Positions 19,186-29,652 of a DNA stretch of 64,000 bases are shown here, piece by piece. The stretch is taken from the NCBI GenBank assembly GCA_024123915.1, contig CP099650.1:2604001-2668000 (forward strand), read 5' to 3'. The notes under the pieces are model-generated. The model was not told the origin of the DNA. It did not search any database and saw only the letters and a list, made by a program, of their open reading frames with translations. How positions within the stretch are numbered: the first letter of the stretch is position 1; each line of letters opens with the position of its first letter. This DNA is from Oxalobacteraceae bacterium OTU3CAMAD1. Its GTDB lineage: Bacteria > Pseudomonadota > Gammaproteobacteria > Burkholderiales > Burkholderiaceae_D. Made by a program: the position numbers and the translations under genes.

Positions 19186-20454
19186 ATGGAGCACGTTGCA
19201 CCGGCAACTTTGAGTACCCACGATCATGCGCGTCAGGGCGGTGGCAGCAATACCTTCCCGATGATGATCATCACGCTGTTGTTCTTCATGTGGGGGTTGA
19301 TCACCTCGCTGAACGATGTCCTCATTCCCCACCTTAAATCGATTTATACGCTGACCTATGTGCAGGCGATGCTGGTGCAGTTCTGCTTCTTCGGCGCCTA
19401 CTTCATCGTCTCGCTCCCCGCCGGCATGTTGATCAAGCGCCTGGGCTACCAGCGCGGCGCGGTCGCGGGGCTGGTGGTCGCCGCCATCGGCTGCGCCATG
19501 TTCTATCCCGCCTCGATGGGCGGTTACGCGCTGTTCCTCCTGGCCTTGTTCGTCCTCGCCGGCGGCATCACCATCCTGCAAGTGTCCGCCAATCCCTACG
19601 TCGCGGCGCTGGGCGCGCCGGCCACCGCGTCGAGCCGCCTGACCCTGACGCAGGCGTTTAATTCGCTTGGCACCGCGATCGCTCCGGCGCTGGGCGGGTT
19701 CCTGATCCTGTCCGAAGGCGTTCCCGCCGTTGCCAACATCGTCAAGACCAAGGCAGAGGAAGCCGCCACCGTGCAGGGCCCTTACCTGGTGCTGGCCGCC
19801 ACCTTGCTGGCCATCGCCATCCTGTTCGCGCTGGTGCGCCTGCCGAAGATCGTCGACGCCGAAGAATCGGGCGCCTACACGTTGGATAAAAAAGTGACGT
19901 CGCACCGCCATCTGGTGCTGGGCGCGATCGGCATCTTCCTGTACGTCGGCGGAGAGGTCAGCATCGGCAGCTTCCTGATCAATTTCCTGGGCGAGTCCAA
20001 CATCGCCGGCATGTCGCACGGCGCCGCCGCCAACTACGTCAGCTTCTACTGGCTCGGCGCCATGATCGGCCGCTTCATCGGCTTCGGCGTGATGCGCTAC
20101 GTCAGCCCGGGCAAGGCGCTGGCCTTCAACTCGGCCGCGTCCATCGTGCTGCTGCTGACGGCGATCTTCTCCCACGGCGCGGTCGCCATGTGGGCCGTCA
20201 TCGCCGTGGGCCTGTTCAACTCCATCATGTTCCCGACCATCTTCAGCATGGCGCTGTACAAGCTCGGTCCCCTGACCAGCCAGGGTTCGGGCATCCTGTG
20301 CATGGCCATCGTCGGCGGTGCGCTGGTGCCGTTCGCGCAAGGCCTGCTGGCCGACACCATCGGCCTGCAGCTGTCGTTCTTCGTGCCGGCCGCCTGCTAT
20401 ACCTTTATCCTGTACTACGGCCTGAAATATGCCGGCATGTACTCAGACCGTTGA
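19186..20454 (+). CDS. FucP/GluP-type sugar:proton symporter (MFS)
   Basis: A 422-residue inner-membrane permease with about 12 transmembrane helices. Family features are the first helix [19 protein letters not shown], the A-motif-like [12 protein letters not shown], and [20 protein letters not shown] lies 7 nt before the ATG. It is the first gene of the plus-strand run of glycoside hydrolases and probably carries glucose, galactose or mannose released in the periplasm. The exact sugar cannot be read from the sequence. Confidence 0.9.
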   Translation: MEHVAPATLSTHDHARQGGGSNTFPMMIITLLFFMWGLITSLNDVLIPHLKSIYTLTYVQAMLVQFCFFGAYFIVSLPAGMLIKRLGYQRGAVAGLVVAAIGCAMFYPASMGGYALFLLALFVLAGGITILQVSANPYVAALGAPATASSRLTLTQAFNSLGTAIAPALGGFLILSEGVPAVANIVKTKAEEAATVQGPYLVLAATLLAIAILFALVRLPKIVDAEESGAYTLDKKVTSHRHLVLGAIGIFLYVGGEVSIGSFLINFLGESNIAGMSHGAAANYVSFYWLGAMIGRFIGFGVMRYVSPGKALAFNSAASIVLLLTAIFSHGAVAMWAVIAVGLFNSIMFPTIFSMALYKLGPLTSQGSGILCMAIVGGALVPFAQGLLADTIGLQLSFFVPAACYTFILYYGLKYAGMYSDR

Positions 20455-20493
20455 TTTTTGATTTCGCCTTCCAATAATAAAGTGAGACAGCTA

Positions 20494-22797
20494 ATGAACT
20501 CCGAATTGAATCTGCGTCCGCTGGCCATCGCGCTGGCGGTGGCGGCAACGCTTGCCGCCGCAACCGTCGTCACCGTGGCGACCTCGCTGCCGGCCTACGC
20601 CGCCGGACAAGCGGCCACCGCGCCGGCCGAACCAACTTCCAAGCCTTGGCTGGACAAGTCGCTGAGCGCCGACAAGCGCGCCAAGCTGGCGCTGGAAGCC
20701 ATGACGCAGCAGGAAAAACTGAACTGGGTGCTGGGCTACTTCGGCGCCGACTTCGTCCCCAACAAGACCAAGAAGCATCCGGCGGCGCTGCCTTTCTCGG
20801 CCGGCTACATCCCCGGCGTGCCGCGTCTGGGCCTGCCGGCGCTGTTCGAGACCGACGCCGGCCTGGGCGTCGCCACGCAATTGAGCAAGAACCCGCGCGA
20901 GCGCACCTCGCTGCCTTCCGGCTTGGCCACCACCGCCACCTGGAACCGCGACCTGGCATACCAGGGCGGCGCCATGATCGGCCGCGAGGCGCGCGCCTCC
21001 GGCTTCAACGTGATGCTGGCCGGCGGCGTGAACCTGCTGCGCGAACCGCGCAACGGCCGTAACTTCGAATACGCCGGTGAAGATCCGCTGCTGGCCGGCA
21101 CCATGGTGGCACAGCAGGTCAAGGGCATCCAGTCCAACAACCTGATCGCGACGATGAAGCACTTCGCCGTCAACGACCAGGAGACCGGCCGCTTCGTGCT
21201 GGACGCCCGCCTGGACGACGCCAGCAACCGCATGTCCGACCTGCTGGCGTTCCAGTTCCTGCTGGAGCAGGCCGATCCCGGTTCCGTCATGTGCTCCTAC
21301 AATCGTCTGAACGGCGTCTACGCCTGCGAAAACGACTACCTGCTCAACCAGGTGCTGAAGAAGGACTGGGGCTTCAAGGGCTATGTGATGTCCGACTGGG
21401 GCGCAGTCCACAGCACCGTCGAATCGGCCAACAGCGGCCTCGATCAGCACTCCGGCTGGGAGTTCGACAAGTCGGCGTACTTCGGCGGAGCGCTGGAGGA
21501 AGCGGTCGAAAACGGTCACGTGCCGCAGGCGCGCCTCGACAACATGGCGTACCGGATCCTGTGGGCGATGTTCGACAAGGGCGTGGTCGACAACCCGGTC
21601 AAGGAGGGCGGCGCGATCGACTTCGAAGCGCACAAGCTGGTGAGCCAGGCCGACGCGGAAGAGGGCATCGTCCTGCTGAAGAACACCAACAGCGTGCTGC
21701 CGCTCAAGGCCGGCGCCAAAAAAATCGTCGTCATCGGCGCACACTCGGATGTCGGCGTGCTGGCCGGCGGCGGCTCGTCGCTGGTCTATCCGATCGGCGG
21801 CAATCCGGTGCCCGGCATCGAACCGACCATCTGGCCAGGTCCCGTGGTGTACCACCCGTCGTCGCCGCTGAAGGCGATCAAGGCCCGCGCCGGCGACGCC
21901 AAGGTCATCTACAACGACGGCAAGGATGCCGCAGCGGCGGCCAAGGAAGCGGCCGACGCCGATGTCGTTATCGTCTTCGCCGAGCAGTGGGTGGGCGAGG
22001 CGCTGGACGCCGTGTCGCTGTCGCTGCCGAACAACCAGGACGCGCTGATCGCCGCCGTCGCCAAGGCCAACCCGAAAACCGTGGTGGTGCTGGAGACCTC
22101 CGGTCCGGTGGTGATGCCATGGATCGACCAGACCGCCGCCGTGGTACAGGCCTGGTATGCCGGCAGCGGCGGCGGAGAGGCGATTGCCCGCGTGATGTAT
22201 GGCGAGGTCAATCCATCCGGCCACCTGCCGACCACCTTCCCGGTCTCCGAAAGCCAGCTGCCGCGTCCAAAGCTCGATGGCGATCCGAAGAAGGACCGCG
22301 AGCGCTTCACCGTCAACTATCATGAAGGCGCGGCCGTAGGCTACAAGTGGTTCGACGCCAAGGGCCTCAAGCCGCTGTTCCCGTTCGGCCACGGCTTGTC
22401 GTACACGCAGTTCTCGTACTCCGGCCTGGCCGCAAGCCAGAAAGACGGCAAGCTGCAACTGCGCTTCAAGGTCACCAACACCGGCGCCGTCAAGGGCAAG
22501 GACGTGCCGCAGGTATACGTATCTCCGGTAGGCGTGAAGTGGGAAGCGCCGAAGCGCCTGGCCGGCTGGGACAAGGTCGAACTGGCGCCGGGCGAGAGCA
22601 AGGACGTCAGCGTGACGGTCGATCCGCGCCTGCTGGCCATGTACGACAGCAAATCGAAGACCTGGCGTGTCGCCAGCGGCGGCTACAAGGTATTGCTGGC
22701 GCATGACGCCGGTAATGCCAATGATAGCAAGGCCACCAGCATCACCGTGCAGCTACCCAAGCAGACTTTGAACGTCGCAGGCAAGCCAATTAAGTAA
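20494..22797 (+). CDS. GH3 beta-glucosidase, exported
   Basis: A 767-residue glycoside hydrolase family 3 enzyme. An N-terminal signal segment (about 8-38, ending LPAYAAG) is followed by the TIM-barrel domain with KHFAVNDQETGR and the nucleophile Asp301 in VMSDWGAVHS. Then come the alpha/beta sandwich (VVVIGAHSDVGVLAGGGSS) and a C-terminal fibronectin III-like domain (GLSYTQFSYSG onward). The ATG at 20494 is chosen for its signal peptide; an upstream TTG is less likely. In a glucomannan locus it would remove glucose from the non-reducing ends of oligomers; cello- or other beta-glucosides are alternatives. Confidence 0.93.
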   Translation: MNSELNLRPLAIALAVAATLAAATVVTVATSLPAYAAGQAATAPAEPTSKPWLDKSLSADKRAKLALEAMTQQEKLNWVLGYFGADFVPNKTKKHPAALPFSAGYIPGVPRLGLPALFETDAGLGVATQLSKNPRERTSLPSGLATTATWNRDLAYQGGAMIGREARASGFNVMLAGGVNLLREPRNGRNFEYAGEDPLLAGTMVAQQVKGIQSNNLIATMKHFAVNDQETGRFVLDARLDDASNRMSDLLAFQFLLEQADPGSVMCSYNRLNGVYACENDYLLNQVLKKDWGFKGYVMSDWGAVHSTVESANSGLDQHSGWEFDKSAYFGGALEEAVENGHVPQARLDNMAYRILWAMFDKGVVDNPVKEGGAIDFEAHKLVSQADAEEGIVLLKNTNSVLPLKAGAKKIVVIGAHSDVGVLAGGGSSLVYPIGGNPVPGIEPTIWPGPVVYHPSSPLKAIKARAGDAKVIYNDGKDAAAAAKEAADADVVIVFAEQWVGEALDAVSLSLPNNQDALIAAVAKANPKTVVVLETSGPVVMPWIDQTAAVVQAWYAGSGGGEAIARVMYGEVNPSGHLPTTFPVSESQLPRPKLDGDPKKDRERFTVNYHEGAAVGYKWFDAKGLKPLFPFGHGLSYTQFSYSGLAASQKDGKLQLRFKVTNTGAVKGKDVPQVYVSPVGVKWEAPKRLAGWDKVELAPGESKDVSVTVDPRLLAMYDSKSKTWRVASGGYKVLLAHDAGNANDSKATSITVQLPKQTLNVAGKPIK

Positions 22798-22823
22798 CCA
22801 TCCATAAAAAGAGAGAACGAGAC

Positions 22824-24155
22824 ATGAAACAACTCTACAAATTCTGCGCGACCGCGTTGATGATCAGTGCCTGCGGCATCGTGTCCGCCGCCGATGGCGC
22901 GCCGGTCAGCAAAGGCGATTTCGTCACCGCCAAGAAGACCCATTTCGCCCGCAAAGGCCAAGCCTATTACATCGTCGGCGCCAACTTCTGGTACGGCGGC
23001 TACCTTGGCGCGCCAAAAGGCGTGGGCGAGCGCGCCCGCCTGCTGAAGGAACTCGATAGCATGCGCGCGATCGGCATCAACAACCTGCGTGTACTGGCCG
23101 TCTCCGAGAAGACCGATATGAAGAGCGCCGTCAGCCCGGCGACCACCGCCAAGCCGGGCGAGTACGACGAGAACCTGCTGGTCGGCCTGGACTTCCTGAT
23201 GGCCGAAGCGGCCAAGCGCGATATGACCGTGGTGCTCTACCTGAACAACTTCTGGCAGTGGTCGGGCGGTATGACGCAGTACCTGAACTGGTTCGAAGGC
23301 ACGCCGGCGCTGGACCCGAACGTGACCAAGGACTATGACGACTACATGAAGAAGAACGCGCGCTTCTACGTCAACGCGGCGGCGCAAAAAGAGTACCGTA
23401 ATGTGATCCAGAAGATCGTCAAGCGCGTCAACACCATCACCGGCAAGCCGTATTCGGAAGACCCGATCCTGATGTCGTGGCAGCTGGCCAACGAGCCGCG
23501 CCCGGGCAACGGCAACGCCACGCCGGAAGAGAAGAAGGCCTACGTCAAGTGGATCGACGAAACCGCCGCCTATATCCATAGCCTGGACAAGAACCACATG
23601 GTCAGCAGCGGCAGCGAGGGCCTGGCCGGTTCCGCCCAGGACGCGCAGCTGTTCCTCGACTCGCACCGCACCAAGCATATCGACTACCTGACCTATCACC
23701 TGTGGCCGAAGAACTGGGGCTGGTTTGATTCCAAGGACCCAACTGGTTCGTGGGACGGCGCCATCACCAAAAGCCGCAACTACCTGACCTCGCACATCGA
23801 CCTGGCCAAGAAGCTGGACAAGCCTATCGTGCTGGAGGAATTCGGCCTCGATCGCGACGGCGCCTCGTTCAGCATCAAGGCCACCACCAAGATCCGCGAC
23901 CGCTTCTACCGCGAAGTGTTCGACTTCGTCTACGACGGCGCCAAGAAGGGCGATCCGATCGCCGGCTTCAATTTCTGGGCCTGGGGCGGCGCCGGACGCG
24001 CGGCCAATGCGGACTACTGGTGGAAGCCGGGTAACGACTTTGTCGGCGATCCTCCGCAGGAAGAGCAGGGCCTGTACTCGGTGTTCGATTCGGACACCAG
24101 CTCGCTCAAGCTGATCAAGGAATACGCCGACAAACTCAATACCATCAAACGCTAA
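22824..24155 (+). CDS. GH5 endo-beta-mannanase-like protein, exported
   Basis: A 443-residue protein with a signal peptide (about 1-23, CGIVSAADG). The clan GH-A barrel of the GH5 subfamily 7 type shows GANFWYGGYLG near the start, acid/base Glu224 in QLANEPRPG, and nucleophile Glu339 in VLEEFGLDR. The segment NFWAWGGAGR supplies an aromatic subsite. This family cuts the beta-1,4-mannan backbone. It lies 26 bp after the GH3 gene and 10 bp before the alpha-galactosidase, in one operon. No carbohydrate-binding module is seen, so it may act on oligomers in the periplasm. Confidence 0.9.
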   Translation: MKQLYKFCATALMISACGIVSAADGAPVSKGDFVTAKKTHFARKGQAYYIVGANFWYGGYLGAPKGVGERARLLKELDSMRAIGINNLRVLAVSEKTDMKSAVSPATTAKPGEYDENLLVGLDFLMAEAAKRDMTVVLYLNNFWQWSGGMTQYLNWFEGTPALDPNVTKDYDDYMKKNARFYVNAAAQKEYRNVIQKIVKRVNTITGKPYSEDPILMSWQLANEPRPGNGNATPEEKKAYVKWIDETAAYIHSLDKNHMVSSGSEGLAGSAQDAQLFLDSHRTKHIDYLTYHLWPKNWGWFDSKDPTGSWDGAITKSRNYLTSHIDLAKKLDKPIVLEEFGLDRDGASFSIKATTKIRDRFYREVFDFVYDGAKKGDPIAGFNFWAWGGAGRAANADYWWKPGNDFVGDPPQEEQGLYSVFDSDTSSLKLIKEYADKLNTIKR

Positions 24156-24165
24156 GGGGCCGCGC

Positions 24166-25380
24166 ATGAAACGTACCGTGTTAAGCATGGTCGCGGCGTC
24201 CGCCTGCGCATTCGGATTCAATGCCCACGCCCAGAAGTTCGACGGGCTGGCAGACACGCCGCAGATGGGCTGGAACAGCTGGAACACCTTCGCTTGCGAC
24301 ATCAACGAACAGCTGATCAAAGACACCGCCGACGCGATGGTAAAGAGCGGCTTGAAGGACGCCGGCTACCAGTACGTCAACATCGACGATTGCTGGCACG
24401 GTAAACGCGACGAAACGGGCGCGATCCATCCGGACAAGGAGCGCTTCCCGTCCGGTATGAAGGCGCTGGCCGACTACGTCCATAGCAAGGGCCTCAAAAT
24501 CGGCATTTATTCGGACGTCGGCGCCACCACGTGCGGCGGTCGTCCGGGCAGCCGTGGCTACGAGTACCAGGACGCGCGCACCTATGCGTCCTGGGGCATC
24601 GACTACATCAAGTACGACTGGTGCGACAGCAAGGGCCTGAACGCCGTCGGTGCCTACACCACCATGCGCGACGCCATCCACGCCGCCGGCCGGCCGATGT
24701 TGTTCAGCATTTGCGAATGGGGTGACAACAAGCCGTGGGAATGGGCCAAGGACGTCGGCCACTCGTGGCGCACCACCGGTGACATTCACATGTGCTTCGA
24801 TTGCGAATTCAGCGAGGCGTCGTACTCGCGCTGGGGCGTGCTGCAGATTCTCGACAAGCAGGCGGGCCTGCGCGTGCATGCCGGTCCGGGTCACTGGAAC
24901 GATATGGACATGCTGGAAGTGGGCCGTGGCTTCACCGAAGACGAGGACCGCACCCACTTCGCCGCCTGGTCGATGCTGACCTCGCCGCTTATCCTCGGCA
25001 ACGACGTCCGCAAGATGTCCGAGGCCACGAAGCGCATCCTGACCAACAAGGCGGTGATCTCGATCAACCAGGATAAGCTGGGCATCCAGGCATGGCGCTT
25101 CCTGCAGTCCGGCCAGTTGGAGTACTGGGCCAAGCCGCTGGCCAACGACGAGTGGGCCGTGATGATCCTGAACCGCAGCGACGAGGCCAAGCCGGTGACT
25201 TACCAGTGGTCCGCCTCGCGTATCAACGACGATGCGAACAAGCGCGTGCTCGACACCACCAAGACGGTCTTCAACTGGACCGACGCGTTCACCGGCAAGA
25301 CCGGCGACACCAGCAAAAAACTGGAGAGCAAACTGGCTCCGCACGGCGTGATTGTTTTGCGCCTGAAGGCCCGGAGCTGA
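24166..25380 (+). CDS. GH27 alpha-galactosidase, exported
   Basis: A 404-residue family 27 enzyme with a signal peptide (about 1-22, FNAHAQ). Signature TPQMGWNSWNTFACDI opens the barrel. The nucleophile is Asp151 in IKYDWCDS and the acid/base is probably Asp206 in WRTTGDIH; HWNDMDMLEVG follows. The C-terminal beta domain ends in HGVIVLRLK. It removes alpha-1,6-galactosyl side groups from galactomannan, fitting its place between the mannanase and the GH2 gene. Confidence 0.95.
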   Translation: MKRTVLSMVAASACAFGFNAHAQKFDGLADTPQMGWNSWNTFACDINEQLIKDTADAMVKSGLKDAGYQYVNIDDCWHGKRDETGAIHPDKERFPSGMKALADYVHSKGLKIGIYSDVGATTCGGRPGSRGYEYQDARTYASWGIDYIKYDWCDSKGLNAVGAYTTMRDAIHAAGRPMLFSICEWGDNKPWEWAKDVGHSWRTTGDIHMCFDCEFSEASYSRWGVLQILDKQAGLRVHAGPGHWNDMDMLEVGRGFTEDEDRTHFAAWSMLTSPLILGNDVRKMSEATKRILTNKAVISINQDKLGIQAWRFLQSGQLEYWAKPLANDEWAVMILNRSDEAKPVTYQWSASRINDDANKRVLDTTKTVFNWTDAFTGKTGDTSKKLESKLAPHGVIVLRLKARS

Positions 25381-25381
25381 A

Positions 25382-28300
25382 ATGAAGCACACGATGACTG
25401 TGGCGGCGTTGGCCGCGATGATGTGGTCCGGCGCCCAAGCCGGCGACCAGTGGGGGCCCTATAACGCAGAGTTCCCGGCCGCCAGCGATGGTTTGCTGAA
25501 GAAGGTCAAGCAGGCCGACATCTTCGCGTCGGCGGTGGCAGGCAGGGTACAGCCGTTCGGTTTGAGCGGCTGGTTCAAACCATCGGAGCCGGCGCCCGGC
25601 CGCACCTTGATCGCCGGCTTTGCCGGCGCGCAGGCTGGGCCGGGCTGGTTTGTGTGCAGCGTGGACGGCGCGTTTGCTTTCTGCGGCTATGGGCTGGAAT
25701 TGGTCTCGCCGTTGAAGCTCGCGTCGAACGCCTGGGTGCACCTGGCGGCCAGCTATGACGGCAAACAAGTCACCTTGTACGCCAATGGCAGCGCGGTCGC
25801 CCGCCAGGACGCGGCGCTGAAGGCCGAGGAGTTCAAGCCGGTCCAGGTCAAGGACGGCGCGCAGGCCGCGCCGGCCGACGACTTCGGCCCCCGGATTTCG
25901 CTGGGCCCGCGCAGCAGGGCCGCGACAGGCTATGCCGGACGGATCGCCGGCTTCACCGTCACCAGTACCGCGCTGGACGAAGGCGCGGTGCGCGCGATGG
26001 CGGCCGTGCAGCCGAACGACGCGTTGATCAATTTCGAGTCCGGCAGTCCGTCGTGGCCGATACAGGTTCGCCAGATGTACGGCCAGGTCGCGCCGCAGGA
26101 CCCGTGGACCTTGCCAAAATCCGGTTCGCCGTTCCAGGAACCGAAGGCCAAGCCGGCCTACAGCGGTCCGGCGCTGGTGCAAAAAGACGCCAACCTGTGG
26201 ACCATCAAGTCGTGGAAGCTGCAGGCGGCGCCGCAGGTCGACGCCAAGCCGGAGCGAATTTCGTCCGCCGGCTTCGACACCGCCGGCTGGTATCAGACCA
26301 CCACGCCCGGCACGGTGCTGACCACACTGGTCGATCGCGGCGTCTATCCCGATCCCGACTACGGCCTCAATAACATGGCCATTCCGGAATTGCTGAACAA
26401 ACAGGATTACTGGTATCGTACCTTGTTCCAGCCGCCGACCGCCTTAAAACAGGGGCAGCGTTTGTTCGTCACGTTCAAGGGGGTGAACTACGAGGCGGAA
26501 GTCTGGATCAATGGCCGCAAGCTGGGTGGCATGAAGGGCGCCTTCGTACGCGGCACCTTCGACATCAGCCCCTATCTGAAGCTCAAGGGCGAGAACGTCA
26601 TCGCGGTCAAGGTATCGCCGCCGCCCCATCCAGGCCTGCCGCAGGAGGAATCGATCGCGGCGGGCGCCGGCGAAAACGGCGGCACGCTGGCGCAGGACGG
26701 CCCGACCTTTATCGCCTCCGAGGGGTGGGACTGGATTCCCTCGGTCCGCGACCGTAACACCGGCTTGTGGCAGGACGTGGAGCTGCACGCCACGCGCGAC
26801 TTCAAGCTGGGCGACGCCCAGGTGATTACCGCGCTGCCGAAGGCCGACAACAGCGTGGCCGACGTCAGCATCGAGGTGCCGGTCACGAACCTGTCCAAAT
26901 CGGCGCAGCGGGTGACCGTGCGCGCGACGATCTCGCGCCGGGACGGCGGCATGAAGCCTGTCCAGGTGAGCAAGACCGTCAATCTGGCGCCGGGCGAGCA
27001 TAACGTGCGTTTCACGCCGGCCGATTTCGCCGCGCTCAAGCTGAAGAATCCCAAGCTGTGGTGGCCCAACGGCTACGGCGCACCTGATCTGCATGAACTC
27101 AAACTCGAGGCGGTGCAGGGCGCGCAGCTGTCCGACCAGGCCAGCATCCGGTTCGGCGTGCGCGCGGTGACGTACGAACTGTCGCTGGTCGACCAGAGCG
27201 GCCATCTGCGCCGCGTGGAAGCCGACTTCACCAAGGGGCGTGAACTGGGCGTGCGCATCACCGACGGCCGCCACCAGTCCATCCGCAAGCTGTCGGATAA
27301 CAACTGGGCCACGGGACTGCGGCCGGAGGCGGAATGGACGGCGGCGATTCGTCCGCTGGAGGAAACCACGCTCAGTCCTTTCCTCGTCATCAAGGTCAAT
27401 GGCGTGCGCATCGCGGCGCGCGGCGGCAACTGGGGCACGGAAGACTGGCGCAAACGCGTCGACCGTGAACGGCTCGAGCCTTACTTCCGCCTGCATCGCG
27501 ACGCCAACGTCAACATCATCCGCAACTGGGTGGGGCAGAACACCGAGGAGAGCTTCTTCGAACTGGCCGACGAATATGGCTTGATGGTGATGAACGACTT
27601 CTGGGCCTCGACCCAGGATTACAACCTGGAGCCGCAGGACGTCAACCTGTTTATGGAGAACGCGCGCGATGTCGTCAAACGCTATCGCAACCATCCGTCG
27701 GTGATCATGTGGTTCGGCCGTAACGAGGGAGTGCCGCAGCCGGTGCTGAACGAGGCGCTCGAGGCGATGATTTATCAGCTCGACGGCACGCGCTGGTACA
27801 GCGGCAGCTCGAACCGCGTCAATTTGCAGAACAGCGGCCCGTATAACTACCAGACGCCGGTCAGTTACTTCACAGACCACGCCAAAGGCTTTTCGGTGGA
27901 AGTGGGCACGCCGTCGTTCCCGACGATGGAGGCGATCAAGGCGGCGGTGCCGTCGACCGACCAGTGGCCTTTGAGCGACACCGTCACGTATCACGACTGG
28001 CACCCGGACGGCAACGGCAGCGTCAAGACCTTCAATGCGGCGATGGCGACCGGTTACGGCGCGCCCGACTCGCTGGCGGACTTCGAACGCAAGGCCCAGT
28101 TGCTGAACTACGAAAGCCACCGCGCCATCTTCGAAGGCATGAACGCGGGCCTGTGGCGCCAGCACAGTGGACGCATGCTGTGGATGACGCAGCCGGCCTG
28201 GCCGAGCACCATGTGGCAGATACTCAGCCACGACTACGATACGCACGGCGCCTTCTATGGCGTGAAGAACGCGGCGGAGCCGGTGCACGTGCAAATGAAC

Positions 28301-28894
28301 CTGCCCGATTATCAGCTGATGGTGATCAACAACCCGGCCGCCGCGCTGAATGGCGCCACGCTGTCCTACGCCGCCTATGACGTCAAGGGCAAGCTGTTGG
28401 CGAGTGGCGACAAGCCGGTGACGGTAGCGGCGGTAAGCACGTCCGAACCGATCGACGCCGGCATCGCCGCCTTGCTGGCGCAGCATAAGCTGATCGTGAT
28501 CAAACTGGCGCTCAAGGACGCCGATGGCAAAGTGCTGTCGCAGAACGCGTACTGGCCGAGCAGCACGCTGGCCGGCCAACAGGGCTTGAACCAGCTGGCG
28601 ACCGTGCCGCTGGAACTGGCCGCGCGCTGGACCGGCGCCGCAGTGCCGGGCGAACGGCAGTTGGAGGTTACAATGCGCAACGGCGGCGAAGTGCCTGCCT
28701 TGAGCGGTAAACTGACCTTGTTCAATGCGGACGGCGAGAGAATACTGCCGGTGTATTTTTCGGATAATTATGTAGCGCTGATGCCGGGCGAGAGCCGCAC
28801 CGTGACCGTCACGTTCAAGAGCCAGGGCGCGGTGCGCCTGGATCTGCGTGGCTGGAACGTGGCGCCGCAATCGCTGCCGGTGGGCGCGCAATGA
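25382..28894 (+). CDS. GH2 exo-glycosidase (probable beta-mannosidase) with N-terminal LamG-like domain
   Basis: A large exported enzyme of 1170 residues. A signal peptide (1-20) is followed by a concanavalin/LamG-like domain (about 45-205, GLSGWFKPSEPAPG ... WVHLAASYDGKQVTLY). Then come GH2 sugar-binding and immunoglobulin-like domains (about 270-590) and the TIM barrel. Acid/base Glu782 lies in WFGRNEG and the likely nucleophile Glu840 in SVEVGTPSFPT. The active site resembles the mannosylglycoprotein endo-beta-mannosidase/exo-glucosaminidase branch of GH2. The mannan context favours beta-mannosidase, but exo-beta-glucosaminidase cannot be excluded, as a GlcNAc cassette lies nearby. It starts 1 nt after the GH27 stop, with GGAG upstream. 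Confidence 0.88.
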   Translation: MKHTMTVAALAAMMWSGAQAGDQWGPYNAEFPAASDGLLKKVKQADIFASAVAGRVQPFGLSGWFKPSEPAPGRTLIAGFAGAQAGPGWFVCSVDGAFAFCGYGLELVSPLKLASNAWVHLAASYDGKQVTLYANGSAVARQDAALKAEEFKPVQVKDGAQAAPADDFGPRISLGPRSRAATGYAGRIAGFTVTSTALDEGAVRAMAAVQPNDALINFESGSPSWPIQVRQMYGQVAPQDPWTLPKSGSPFQEPKAKPAYSGPALVQKDANLWTIKSWKLQAAPQVDAKPERISSAGFDTAGWYQTTTPGTVLTTLVDRGVYPDPDYGLNNMAIPELLNKQDYWYRTLFQPPTALKQGQRLFVTFKGVNYEAEVWINGRKLGGMKGAFVRGTFDISPYLKLKGENVIAVKVSPPPHPGLPQEESIAAGAGENGGTLAQDGPTFIASEGWDWIPSVRDRNTGLWQDVELHATRDFKLGDAQVITALPKADNSVADVSIEVPVTNLSKSAQRVTVRATISRRDGGMKPVQVSKTVNLAPGEHNVRFTPADFAALKLKNPKLWWPNGYGAPDLHELKLEAVQGAQLSDQASIRFGVRAVTYELSLVDQSGHLRRVEADFTKGRELGVRITDGRHQSIRKLSDNNWATGLRPEAEWTAAIRPLEETTLSPFLVIKVNGVRIAARGGNWGTEDWRKRVDRERLEPYFRLHRDANVNIIRNWVGQNTEESFFELADEYGLMVMNDFWASTQDYNLEPQDVNLFMENARDVVKRYRNHPSVIMWFGRNEGVPQPVLNEALEAMIYQLDGTRWYSGSSNRVNLQNSGPYNYQTPVSYFTDHAKGFSVEVGTPSFPTMEAIKAAVPSTDQWPLSDTVTYHDWHPDGNGSVKTFNAAMATGYGAPDSLADFERKAQLLNYESHRAIFEGMNAGLWRQHSGRMLWMTQPAWPSTMWQILSHDYDTHGAFYGVKNAAEPVHVQMNLPDYQLMVINNPAAALNGATLSYAAYDVKGKLLASGDKPVTVAAVSTSEPIDAGIAALLAQHKLIVIKLALKDADGKVLSQNAYWPSSTLAGQQGLNQLATVPLELAARWTGAAVPGERQLEVTMRNGGEVPALSGKLTLFNADGERILPVYFSDNYVALMPGESRTVTVTFKSQGAVRLDLRGWNVAPQSLPVGAQ

Positions 28895-28905
28895 AAGGAT
28901 TCAAG

Positions 28906-29652
28906 ATGAAGAAGTCCCTGATCTCCGCGATCGTCGCCGCCGGCCTGCTGGCGTTGAGTAGTGCCCCCAGTTACGCCGACGCGGCCCTGAGCCCTGCCGC
29001 GTGCAGCACCACCCCGGCGCCGCGCAAAATCGAGTACCCGTGGATGTCGGTGGCGCGCTGGCACCAGATGTTCAACGAGGATGTCGCGGTCGCCGATGCC
29101 GGCAACGTCGATCTGCTGTTTGTCGGCGACTCCATCACCGAAGGCTGGAACCAGCAGATATGGGACAAGTCCTTCGGTTCATGGAATGCGGCCAATTTCG
29201 GCATCGGCGGCGACCATACCGGCAACGTGCTTTGGCGGCTCGATAACGGACACGCCGAAAAGCTGCATCCCAAGCTGGTGGTGCTGACGATCGGCGTGAA
29301 CAACTTCTTCCATTGCGGTGCCGCGCCGGCCGACGTGTTCGAAGGCGTGCAGGCGGTGGTCAAGAAGCTGCGCGGGCTGTATCCGGATGCGAAGATACTG
29401 CTCAACGCCGTGCTGCCGTACGAGCAATCGGCACAGAGTCCCAAGCGGCAGCAGATCATTGAGTTGAACCGCAAGATATCGACGCTGGGCGATGGCAAAA
29501 CCATCATCTTCAAGGACTACGGCGCGCGCTTCCTGCTGTCGAACGGCGACATGTCGCCGGACGTGATGGCCGACTTCCTGCACCCGACGCCCAAGGGCTA
29601 TCAGATCTGGTCCGATGCGATGCTGCCGGACATACAGAAGCTAATGAAGTAA
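28906..29652 (+). CDS. SGNH/GDSL hydrolase, probable carbohydrate acetylesterase
   Basis: A 248-residue exported SGNH hydrolase resembling the platelet-activating-factor acetylhydrolase subunit fold. A signal peptide (about 1-23, APSYADA) precedes block I FVGDSITEGW with Ser76, block II GIGGDHTGNVLWRL, block III TIGVNNFF with Asn, and block V DFLHPTPKG with Asp223/His226. The catalytic set is complete. The ATG at 28906 has AAAGGA 6 nt upstream; an ATG at 28891 overlaps the GH2 stop and is less likely. By context it deacetylates mannan oligomers. Confidence 0.87.
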   Translation: MKKSLISAIVAAGLLALSSAPSYADAALSPAACSTTPAPRKIEYPWMSVARWHQMFNEDVAVADAGNVDLLFVGDSITEGWNQQIWDKSFGSWNAANFGIGGDHTGNVLWRLDNGHAEKLHPKLVVLTIGVNNFFHCGAAPADVFEGVQAVVKKLRGLYPDAKILLNAVLPYEQSAQSPKRQQIIELNRKISTLGDGKTIIFKDYGARFLLSNGDMSPDVMADFLHPTPKGYQIWSDAMLPDIQKLMK

